DNA from: Toxoplasma gondii ME49
Lineage: Eukaryota > Apicomplexa > Conoidasida > Eucoccidiorida > Sarcocystidae
Length of the DNA: 64,000 nucleotides
Assembly (NCBI RefSeq): GCF_000006565.2
Contig: NC_031477.1
Coordinates: 4,801,137 to 4,865,136, forward strand
Reading direction: 5' to 3'
The notes under the pieces were generated by a model, which saw nothing but the letters and a program-made list of their open reading frames with translations, was not told the DNA's origin and searched no databases. Shown one piece after another: positions 11,004 to 20,835 of this stretch (positions are counted from its first letter, which is position 1; each line of letters begins with the position of its first letter). The position numbers were made by a program, and so were the translations under genes.

Positions 11004-13377
11004 ACGTCCTCTCAATGTTTTTTGGTGGGAGTCTTCACGGATTGCCTCGTCAAAATCCGTGGTTCTAAAAGGTGCGTGCTCGGGTGCTGCACAGTCGTAG
11101 ACGGCGGGTTAGAAGCCAACACGACAGCGGCTGTAGGGCAGTCACACAGCCCCGTTTTTGTCCTACGACTTGTGGACCTGGGCTTTCGGTGCAAATTATG
11201 AAACGTGCCTCCACGTATGCGTTCAAGAAGTGTGTGCGCTGGGGTGGGTACTTAGAGGGGGAAGACAGTGGCCAACACCTTCATTGTGTGTCGCCCAGAT
11301 GGAAGGTGAACGTATGGCATTGAGCGGCAACATTCACACACCTCCCATGTGTACATCAGTGGTATGGGAGTGTAGTGCGTGGTGTTTCGTTGCTTGGACT
11401 GTTCGTGCCTAAAGTGTGAGGACGTGGTCAAGCAAGCGGCAGGGACAGCATCTTATCAGAGGGAGTGCCGCTCGTGACACATGTTTGCTTGTCTCCAACA
11501 AAAGTCTGTGCATAATCTGAACCGTCTCTTGTCTTTCTTCGGTTTAACCTTTCCACAAGCATCATTTACAGAAATACGCCATCCACACTCCGTGAGGTTG
11601 AAAACGTCCTCAGTTACGGTTCTTTGACGGGTACATGCGTCCGAAAATCCCGAACCGTCGCGCTACCAAGCAACAAGGGTGACGATTCGGACTGTTGGGA
11701 AATAAGTCGAGGACAATCGCAGCCGTTGCGTGTATTGCTTTGTCTTGTTTAGCGTTCTCCATTGAACTCAAGTAGAGACGTAGTTTCGTCAAGGGACTGT
11801 TCAGGGGTGAGTTGGTTTGGGGTGGTGCTCGCTGTAAGTGACCGCCTGCGGGAGAGGATTTGTCAATTCGTCCTACAGATACTTCTTTTTCTTATTTCTT
11901 TCGTGATGAAAACCCCTCTGGTTTGATGAAGAATCGGCCAGATTGTTGGCTTGTCACGTTTGAGGACGACAGTGTCATTTTGCACTCTGACCTGTCACTG
12001 GGTGATGTCAGTAGACCTTTGTAGCAAGACTGAACGTCGGAGTTGTGCTCGGTCCGATGATTCCGTGCGGGTCGCTATTTTTATGGATTATTAGCTATTT
12101 AGTCGTTCAGCTATTGCGCAGTGGATAGCCGCAGTTTCCAAGCCTTTCCGGGTAGACCGAATCTCTGACACAAACCTGGTATGGTAACCGAGTACGAAGT
12201 AGCTGGTTGCCGATGTCACGCTCCCTTCAAACGATGTTTGAGGTTCCTGCGCGCTCACATGCATTGTGCGCAGTATGAGATCGGCGAGTTGTCATTTGCC
12301 GGCAGCTCTGCAGGGACAAGTGCTCACGCGTGGTAACGAATGCAGTCAGCGACGGAATTCCGCTCCATGTTGAGAGGATTAATGTGTAGCTGTTGCGTAT
12401 TTTGCTTCCTGGTAGGTCTATGTAGGTGCTTGGGGTCCTTACTATCATGAGGGGAGCAGCGAACTCGGAAGGCGAGGAACAGTATGGATTCTTCCTGTCC
12501 GAGAGAAACGCATCTATTTGTCACGCACTAGACAAAACAGGGTTCAGCTTGGCCTCATATGAGAGCAGTACTGGGGAAGCGCATGAGATGCACAGCAGCG
12601 GCGTGCATGTCTTTCAAGAGGTCTCGGTGGGATGCCGGTCCTCTGGAATCGTATGCGCCGCTGTAGTTTTAGCAGACGATATTTAGAGAACTTTTGAAGT
12701 CGGGAAGCACATCAGCACGCGCTGTGTGTTATTTGAACACTAGTCACAAAGTGGTGCTTCTGACAGAACAGAGGCACCCATTGCAGTTACAGTAAAGGAG
12801 GTGCATTAGGGTCTGAAAGCTAGTTGCACGCAGCCACCGTGCTTCAAAGCCAGGAATTTCGGATTCAACTCCGGAGAAATAATGCTTGACGTTAAACGTG
12901 GTGACAATGTTTTTGGCACATTATCAGTTCCCTGGCCTTTTGCAAATGTGTCGTGGCTGCCCGCCTTTCTGAAGGCGTCAGACGATCGGTATTTGAGAGG
13001 CAACGGGGATGCTGAGTCACCGTCGTGTTGAAACGAGGCTGCTTTTACTGAATGCTAGCGTGCCTGAAGACAAAAGCGAACGATGCCATTTTGGCGCTTC
13101 AGAGGCACCTGGGGAGAGCGTTTGAGACTGCGCGAGATTGGCCAGAGATGGGCTTCAGCGGTACCGATCCAGCAATATATACCACCTTTTGTGAGCTAGG
13201 AACGCTCTAGTCACAATCTTCACACGGTAGACCTGTCTGTATAGTATGTCTGTTGTCCCCGCCCCGAGACTGTTAACTTGTGGTTGAACAGTAAAACAAC
13301 AAGGATCTCGTCAGGAACTCCCGTTCGTGAGAAGTGCCCCTACTCCCCCCAAAGTTTGCTCTTCGTCCCGTAGCCTT
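11004..13377. other. Convergent intergenic region
   Basis: This stretch lies between the 3' ends of the HMG-box gene (+) and the large disordered-protein gene (-). It should contain both 3' UTRs. I see no domain-bearing frame, RNA gene or repeat. Confidence 0.4.
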
Positions 13378-16300
13378 CTAAACTCCTTTCAGAAGTGTGG
13401 ATGCTGCCTGTAGTATGCCTCTGCCATTCAGTCCGGCGAATGAGCCTGGCCAAGACGGGACCGCCACTAGCTTGTACACTGCACCATCATCCAACGTCAT
13501 GCCCCTGTCGACCCCTTGGCCACTGACATTCGAGTTGGTAAAAATCGGCACAACCGCAGACTGTAGATCAGGACGAGCTGGATCTGCCTGGGACACAGAG
13601 AGTATCGGTCCCAACGAGTCCGATCGCAGGCCCATGATGCGGCGAAGGGGCTGCAGGTTGGAACCCACAGCGAGAGGCGAGCGAAGTGTAGCAACAGAGT
13701 CTGTTTGTCCCTGACCCGCAGTAGAATGGTGTGAAGGGGGGAGAGGACCGAAAACGGCAGTGGCAGAAGCTGCGTTGTGCGGCCGGTCGAGCCCCAGAGT
13801 GTCAAGTCTACCTGCACTCACAGACGGCTCTGCTTTGATTTCCTGGACGACGGTTTCGGTACCATGACGTGCACCTAAAAGTTGTGTCGCCGGACTCCAA
13901 CTAAAACCTCTAGGTTTCATCTGATCCGGTTCTACACCGGGCTGTTCAATTGGAGCTCGCTGCCCCGACAAGAGAGGACCTGAGGTTAGGCGCCCTGTCA
14001 GGTCGACTGGTTGCACTAATGCAGGAGGCAGCGCCGCAGCAGCGTTTGTCACAGCCGTGGCGTGCCTCTGGTGGTCGACTCTATGCCCTTGGGAAGACCC
14101 TCCCTGTCCAAGGAGATAGTTGAATAGCGGCGCCACTTTATTGACCGTCGGGTTTTCGAGAGCCAGCTTCTCCCAGTCCAGCTCCAGGAGTTTTTCTGCG
14201 AAGGACGTCGCGGCGGCCGCTGCAGCTGATCCAATCTGTGCGCCTACATGAGCATCGACCGAGCCAGGACCTGTTTCGCGTTCCTCTTCCACTTGTTGTT
14301 CCTTTTCCTTCGTTGTCTCACACGGTTTCACGCTCTGCGTTTTCTGTGCGTCGACCACTTGTTCAGAGATCCCTGAGCGTTCCAATGCCGACAGACCTAC
14401 GGGCTCGTCGTTTTCACCATCTGTGAGGAGTTCCGATTGTTCCATTCGCAGACCCACGTCGGGCCCCTGAATTCCAGCGCTCCCTTTCGAATCTTGAGTC
14501 GTGTCCGCTGCCACAAATTGAGGATACAACCTGTCAGTGCCACTAGTACGCGCGGAGGAACCGTGCCGTCTTGTTCCTTTTGTGTTCGCAAGATGCGCTG
14601 AGTAGGATGGCAGGGCTACGTGGGGTGGCGTCTCTCCAGGAAGACGAGATTTCGTACTCGATTGGATCTCCATTCGTTCCCATTCATCAATGTTAACGTC
14701 GGTCGGCTCCGTCAGGAAGCCGACGAAGCCAGCAGTTAGGGGAAAGGTTGAAATTCCCTCTGCTTTCTGAAACGGTGGCGAAGCGCCCTCTTCGTCTCTT
14801 CTGTGGGGTACCACCTGATGATTTGCCTCTTCCGTGCGACGAAGGTCTGGGGCATGAAGGGATAGCTCGTCCCCCCGACCCGTCGCTTGGTTCTCCAGAA
14901 CCACCGCATCAAATCGTCGCCCGCTGCCCTGTTGGATTCCTTCTGGGGTCTTTCGGGGTCGTGGTCTACGGGTCTCTTCCTCCTTTGAATTTTCATTATT
15001 AGGGCGCGCACTTGTGGCGTGTTCATGTTTCTGAGGATTGTCAGGTGTAGATTCTTTGTCGGGAACTTGCCAGGTAGCAGACTCCCGGAACAGGGGTTCT
15101 CTGAAAGGCTTTGTTTCGGCTTCCTGCCGCGGAGGGGGGGTAGCTCCACTGGTCTCTCCTGTCGAACGCTGTCTTTGATGGCGCTCCAACCAGTTAGCGT
15201 GGACCTGCTCTTGTCCTCCAGTTGCCTCTACCGCCCGAGCACCATAAACCTCCTGACTAGAGACAGAGGTATCCTTCTCGCTGCTGCCTGTCTCCGCTCC
15301 CTGAGAGGCACTTTCGCTTTCCCCCTCCGTCGAAACAGGGCCTACTGCCCTCAACTCGTTCCGCCTCACCCCATTAAGTTTCCTTCGTTTTCCATAGGTT
15401 TGCCAGCTAAAAACGCCTTCACGGGGGTTCCCATCGGCCTGGAAGAGAGTGACCTCTGGTATTCTCGTGTCTGTGTCAAGAGGGAGCCGTATTCCAGACT
15501 GCCGATTCAAAAATCTTTCCTCGCCTTCCCTCATCCCTAGTTCCTGTCCTTCTACACCTTTTTCCTGATCCACAGCGGATGTTCTCTCCCCGACAAGGGC
15601 GCCTTCGTCAACAGATGCAGGCGTCTGGGTTCCTCCAAAGCTGTGTGTATCGGCGGCATTCTTCACTCGTTGCCGACTGGGAGCCACATCGGGAGTTTTC
15701 GTGAGTCTGTGCACACGCTGGAAAAGCTCCTCCCCATCATCGTCCAACAAAGTTTCTTCGTTTCCACCATCGACTCGTGAGTTTGTTTCAGACGCATACT
15801 CCTCCATTCCCTCCATATTTACGGAAGAACTGTGATGTAGCGAATGTTGACCACTCCCGTGAGACCGACTCGTCGCTCCGCCACCTTTAGTGTGAGAGGG
15901 CAGCCGATCCTTCACCTCCATGGTCATAGACGCCTCACCCATGACCTGAACTTCGGTCTGTCCGTTTTCATCGTCCAAAGAGCTGGCCTTGCGTTTCTCC
16001 ATTCCACCCGTGCCTTCTTCCTTGTCTGCAGTTGAGAATCCAACCTGGTCACGAGCTTCAGACGAGGCTCCCTCACCCACGAAGACTGTGTGCTCAGCTG
16101 AGCTTCCGTGGGCACCCGGACTGCCTCGACTCGTCCCACCCCCGGTGAAAAACTCTACCACGTGACTGAGAACGTCTTCTAGCTTCTCGTTGACACTTTC
16201 CAGTGCGTTTGCGGGGCTCGACCCGCTTTTCTTCGGCGCCAAACGATCTCCTGCACTTTCATCTCCACTATTCCGAAGACTCTGAGACGAAGAAGAGTCA

Positions 16301-17442
16301 GAACCTACACTCAGTTCGCCTCTTACCGCAGCCGCAGCAGCTGCGAGGGCTGCCTGCGCTGCAGAGGCTGCGAGCGACACAAACGGCCTATCTAACCACG
16401 GTGCGGGAGACTGCTGAGCACTGGGTCTCGAGGCTGCGTTGCTGTCTGGCATTTGCTTTCTCTTTTCTCCACCAATCCTGTTTTCCTTCCTTCCTTGTGA
16501 AAAGGGAGTCCCCGCTCCGCTCCGCGCAGGAGTCTTCTCCCTATTGTCACTCGTCGCCGCCTGCTCAGCGTGTAACTTGGTTTGTTCGTGACGCATGGCA
16601 AGGGCTGTGGAGACTTGGTTGAAGCCATGTTTTGGAGGGTACGTTACCGTCTTCTCATGGCGAGACACCGGAGGCTCGGTCAGAATGAAACCTTGGGCTT
16701 CGAGCCGCGCTCGACGGAGCTCGTCCTCTCGCGCTCCGATTTCGGGGATCAACGAATCGAGGGAAGAAGACATCAAACTTCCCGACAACACACTCATAGG
16801 ACCGGCAAGAGTCAACGAAGAAGCGGCAGAAGAGGAAGGGTTCGAAGAAGAACGCGAAGAAGGACGTGGGGATGCCAGGAGTCCGCTGTTGGACTTCGTT
16901 TCTAGAAGAGCAGGTTTCTGTGCAGGCTCTGGAGAGACCGGCCTCCGGCTGAAACTGGAAGGAGCCACAGTCGACTCCGGACCCGTCTGTCCGCCTAAAA
17001 AGCGCAGTTTCTCTCCCTTGTTTTTCTGGAAGTTCCCCCTTCTCTCATTCTTCAGCTGCGTCCTAGCAAGCATACGGTACCGATTGACAGTGTCTGTGGC
17101 TGGTCTTTTACATGCATCGTCAGAGAGCGATGAGAAGCAGTCGACGTGTGCGTGGGACAGCAAAGAGGCAAAAACTACCACAGGGAGAAGACACAAAAGG
17201 AGGAGAAGCAAACTCTGTTTCGCTGAGAGCGCAGTAACTGGTGCTGGACAGCCGAGTCCTCTGTGTCCGACACAGTGAGAGACACAGAGTGTTCTGTGAT
17301 TTGAGAGAACATTTCTAGGTCCAGGAGAAGTGGCTGATCGTGGCCTCGGACGACCAAGCAAACGCTCCACTTCCGCCAGCTTTGATAATTCGCGGACGGA
17401 GGCAGACGGATACATACCAAAACTGGATGTACCCTTTGCCAT
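13378..17442 (-). CDS. Large disordered protein with N-terminal membrane anchor, unknown function
   Basis: A single open frame of 1354 codons starts from the first ATG (17442); the frame is open a little further upstream but without ATG. A strong hydrophobic segment lies at about residues 77-96 (LLLLLLCLLPVVVFASLL), preceded by a basic region, so it may be a recessed signal peptide or a type II anchor. The rest is Ser/Glu/Gly/Arg-rich and probably disordered. Two short helical islands stand out: one near residues 435-450 (LEDVLSHVVEFF) and one near 1090-1125, with a poly-Ala run followed by FAEKLLELDWEKLALENP and NYLLG. A poly-Ala tract also lies near residue 375. No enzyme motif is visible. 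This composition is common among coccidian secretory and cyst or dense-granule proteins, but assignment to any organelle is inference. Confidence 0.75.
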   Translation of the reverse strand: MAKGTSSFGMYPSASVRELSKLAEVERLLGRPRPRSATSPGPRNVLSNHRTLCVSHCVGHRGLGCPAPVTALSAKQSLLLLLLCLLPVVVFASLLSHAHVDCFSSLSDDACKRPATDTVNRYRMLARTQLKNERRGNFQKNKGEKLRFLGGQTGPESTVAPSSFSRRPVSPEPAQKPALLETKSNSGLLASPRPSSRSSSNPSSSAASSLTLAGPMSVLSGSLMSSSLDSLIPEIGAREDELRRARLEAQGFILTEPPVSRHEKTVTYPPKHGFNQVSTALAMRHEQTKLHAEQAATSDNREKTPARSGAGTPFSQGRKENRIGGEKRKQMPDSNAASRPSAQQSPAPWLDRPFVSLAASAAQAALAAAAAAVRGELSVGSDSSSSQSLRNSGDESAGDRLAPKKSGSSPANALESVNEKLEDVLSHVVEFFTGGGTSRGSPGAHGSSAEHTVFVGEGASSEARDQVGFSTADKEEGTGGMEKRKASSLDDENGQTEVQVMGEASMTMEVKDRLPSHTKGGGATSRSHGSGQHSLHHSSSVNMEGMEEYASETNSRVDGGNEETLLDDDGEELFQRVHRLTKTPDVAPSRQRVKNAADTHSFGGTQTPASVDEGALVGERTSAVDQEKGVEGQELGMREGEERFLNRQSGIRLPLDTDTRIPEVTLFQADGNPREGVFSWQTYGKRRKLNGVRRNELRAVGPVSTEGESESASQGAETGSSEKDTSVSSQEVYGARAVEATGGQEQVHANWLERHQRQRSTGETSGATPPPRQEAETKPFREPLFRESATWQVPDKESTPDNPQKHEHATSARPNNENSKEEETRRPRPRKTPEGIQQGSGRRFDAVVLENQATGRGDELSLHAPDLRRTEEANHQVVPHRRDEEGASPPFQKAEGISTFPLTAGFVGFLTEPTDVNIDEWERMEIQSSTKSRLPGETPPHVALPSYSAHLANTKGTRRHGSSARTSGTDRLYPQFVAADTTQDSKGSAGIQGPDVGLRMEQSELLTDGENDEPVGLSALERSGISEQVVDAQKTQSVKPCETTKEKEQQVEEERETGPGSVDAHVGAQIGSAAAAAATSFAEKLLELDWEKLALENPTVNKVAPLFNYLLGQGGSSQGHRVDHQRHATAVTNAAAALPPALVQPVDLTGRLTSGPLLSGQRAPIEQPGVEPDQMKPRGFSWSPATQLLGARHGTETVVQEIKAEPSVSAGRLDTLGLDRPHNAASATAVFGPLPPSHHSTAGQGQTDSVATLRSPLAVGSNLQPLRRIMGLRSDSLGPILSVSQADPARPDLQSAVVPIFTNSNVSGQGVDRGMTLDDGAVYKLVAVPSWPGSFAGLNGRGILQAASTLLKGV

Positions 17443-18836
17443 AGTGCCAAGGAAGCGGACACTTTTACGGGCTTGATACCCAGTGTTTGACCTCTCAAAG
17501 TGCAGGAGAAACAAAATGGGGTGCGAGAGAGGGCAAGAAGGTAGAGCGAATACGACCCACCTATACCGCGAATACAGCGATCTATCTATCTACATATTCG
17601 CAGGTAGCCAAAAAACTGCTCGGTTCATTTGCTGTGTCTATGTGTGACTTTGTTTACTTTTGTTCTCGTAACTTCCCACGAATCTGCTAGGGTTTGGTAT
17701 CGATAAGGAATTGAGGGGACGGAGGAGCGCTACTGCATCTTCACCTGGGGAAACCGCCGAAAACAAATAGGGATTTAGGAAACTTCCGCCTTCGTCGAGA
17801 AACGTATTTTACTCTGCTTCGGGAGACTTTTGTGAATGTAGTGCAGACAACGAGCGAGCCTGTCGTTCAAAATTCGTGAAGGAAACGAAGCACACTCTCC
17901 CGCGGCCTCTTCCCTGTGAACACCGTTCATCATCCCGCCCAAGCCTGGAAGAAGGAGAGTAGAAAAATTCGAGAAGGTCTGAAGAAATCCCACACATGTG
18001 GGCTGCCTTAAATCGGCACCGACGTGGACGCAATCAGGGGAAACGACTTTTTGACGTCTAAAGAGAAAAGCAGAAAGTATAGTAAATTGCAGTCGCTTGG
18101 TCCAGTGCTCTTCGCACAGGGATTCATGACTGCGTCTCCAGTTCTCTCAAAACAGAAAGAAACCTGTAGAAAACCTTTCTTATCATGCCTTCTCTGCATC
18201 ACCGTAAAGGCAACGAAGAGCGGAAGGGCGGACATCAAAGGAAAACCTGGGAAAAACACCGGACAAACACGTGCCCTTGAAGCTCCAGAGAGTGCCGACT
18301 CATTTCAGCGCATACAGTGTCCAGGGCACTCTAGAAAACAAAGGCTAAAACTAGATCACAGGGCCAGGGACGAGAAGCATTTGTTTCTTCCTTTCTTGCT
18401 AAAGAGGAAGGATGGAGGACGAAACCAAAACCTGTTCTGTTTCTGAGAAAAGTAGGGCCACCGACGCCAGCGACCTTTTTGACCGTCTACGGAAATGGTT
18501 ACGCAGCGACACAGGGGAGCTGTTCAGCGAAGTGGGTCTGATATACTTTTTCCATGACATGATCTCAAGGCTGTCTCAGAATGAATCATAAAAACGGAAT
18601 TCGTCTCTCTCTTCAGTAGAGCAACTCCCCGAAAAAAATTCAGATCCTGTTCAAGTTTACTGTTCTACAGAGTCTCGGTGTGCTTTTGTTGTTTGAGAGC
18701 AATACGCATATATATAATTACACATTAAGCACGTTTGTCTGCATGTGCTGCTGTCTTTGTGTCTGGCAAACGTTTTCCTTATTTCAGTACCTGAATGCAT
18801 ACATGCTCGCATCATTTCTACATCAGAATATGCATG

Positions 18837-18859
18837 TATATATATGTATATATATATGT
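18837..18859. repeat. (TA)n microsatellite, interrupted
   Basis: Alternating TA interrupted by single G bases, in intergenic DNA. Confidence 0.85.
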
Positions 18860-20008
18860 ACCCGTACACTTGCCCTCGTCGGCTTGTTGCGCGGAGTGCC
18901 TCAAGAAGCATTGATTTCTCACTTTTGTGAATAGTTCACTTCTATTTGCCCCGTGGCGCATGCTGTTATACCTGTAAACATATCTGCAAAAGCGTTGGCT
19001 TCCCTGCTGAATCATGAAGTCTCTTCTCGCACAAACAGTCCCGCCTTTCGGCTGTTTCTCTCCGGGGAAGGACACGAATTCCACCGTTAGCCTGACTATA
19101 GAAAAGGCCCTTTCAAGCTGTGTACTTTTCCAGAGCACGAGCTCCTACTGCTTTCGCTTAGTTCCACGAAAAAATCAGTGATCGTCGAGGCAACAAAGCT
19201 TCCCTTTATGGACGACGGTTTCCGATTGGGTCCATTTTGCGGACGCTTCCACAGACTCAACTTACTCGCAACACGCGACAAAACACAATCAAAGCATGCA
19301 TGGGCAGTCCCAGCGGTAGCAGTTAAACTATGGTAGAGTCGAGTACTATGAAAGCAGGCCAGGCGAAAAGGCGTTTTCGTTCGACGCAAAAATATCGACA
19401 TCTATCGGCCAGTTTCTGCAGATGTCTGGCACGCGCCTTTGGGGCTACGTGAGCATGTGGGTCTTCCGAGAATCACCTGCTTGCCGACGGCTGCGTCTGA
19501 CGGGCGACTTCTCCTCCAGCCTTTTTGTGTTCCAGCAAAACATCCGGCGAACACAGTGAGGTGCTTGGCCACTTTGAATGGGTTCGATGTCTGCAACATT
19601 TTCCGCGTTGAAGCTATGCTCATGTCACGAAAAATCTCAGATAATTCTGATTCTCTCTGTCTCTATCACGCAGTCACGTTTGCTCTCCGCCGCTGACTCC
19701 TTCAGCCGATCACATCCACACATTCTCTTCCTCTTTCGAGGGCTTAGAGACGCACATTTCTTCGTAAACACTTCTGTTTGTGCTCTTCCAAAAGAGGAAA
19801 CGCCTGTCGTCTCATCCCTGCTGCATATGCTTTCACAGCTGTCCAGACTGAAAGACAGAAGCGAAACTCGAACGTCTCTCCTTCTCCCACCAGCGACAAC
19901 ACTGCCTTCTCTCTGCTAAAATGCCATCAGGCAGATCGACAAAGTGAAGACCCTACAACCTAGTCATTCATCTACATATACATAGAAAGTTTCACAAGTC
20001 CGGCTATG

Positions 20009-20042
20009 TATATATGCATATATATATATATATATATATATA
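20009..20042. repeat. (TA)n microsatellite
   Basis: A near-perfect TA dinucleotide run of about 34 bases in the intergenic region about 0.8 kb upstream of the WD40 gene. Confidence 0.9.
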
Positions 20043-20243
20043 CTTTTATATCGCTCGGTAGGTAGAGATGGGAGGAGAGATATCAACACTAATAAGAGCA
20101 GCAGAACATCTCTTCTTTTTTTCCTCGATGAACATGTACGGATTTTTCCTTTACCTGCTACCACTTTCGGTTCTCGGGGTTACGCGAAAGATTGTGTCCG
20201 TAGAGGCCTGTTTTTCTTGCCCATCGCCAGTCAACGAACGCTT

Positions 20244-20299
20244 TGTGCATGCACCCGTTGAGTTCGCCCATGCAAGTTTGTGAAATTGTTGCATGCAGC
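20244..20299 (+). promoter_or_regulatory. Paired TGCATGC motifs upstream of WD40 gene
   Basis: Two copies of the palindrome-containing motif TGCATGCA lie about 45 bases apart (GTGCATGCAC near 20247 and TTGCATGCAG near 20293); a third core GCATGC lies near 20634. TGCATGC-type elements are known over-represented motifs in Toxoplasma promoters and are bound by ApiAP2 factors. Their position 0.2-0.6 kb before the WD40 start codon suits a promoter role, but function here is inference. Confidence 0.35.
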
Positions 20300-20835
20300 G
20301 AATCCTGTTTTGAGCACTCGATGCGAGAGTGGGGAGTTCCGCTCCGGTTTTCTTATCACTCCCGCCTAAAAAAGTTGAGAAGGAGAGACAAAAAGGCGCT
20401 CTTTTGGTTCTCTTCTCCTCCCGTTTTGCCGTCCTAATTCCTTCTCCTTTTTCCGTTTGCGGTTCTTCTTTCCGTATCGTCCAGCGCGCGAAGCCGAGTC
20501 TCCGCAAGAAAAAGGTCGCTGGCACTTCTTTCTTCCTCTCTTGCCTTGCTTCTCTTCCGCCTTTTCGTTTTCTGGATATCGAAGCATCGTCTTTTCCCCT
20601 TTCTTTCCTCCGCGTCTTCACCGACAGTGGCCGCATGCAAGAAGGAGAACTTTGAGGTCTTTTGGAGCGTTGCCCGTCACTGTGAAACGCGTTTTTTCGC
20701 TGAGCATCCAGACAAGAGAATCCCCCGACGCGGCAGTGCCCAGATGACACCTCTCCGCCGTTCTAAACGCTCTGCTTTTTCCCCGACGTTTCTTCCTTTC
20801 CTTGGGCCTTCCAGGCCGCAACAGCGGCAGAGAGA

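Larger units (their letters stand above)
17443..20835. other. Divergent intergenic region
   Basis: This stretch separates two divergent genes, so it should hold both promoters. It contains (TA)n tracts and several palindromic GCATGC motifs towards the right side. No frame with a recognisable domain is present on either strand. Confidence 0.4.

Noticed and set aside
13378..17442. Possible RRL-type export cleavage motif in the large disordered protein
   Set aside because: I looked for the canonical RRL-x-x motif after the hydrophobic segment and found no clear match, so export beyond the vacuole is not claimed.
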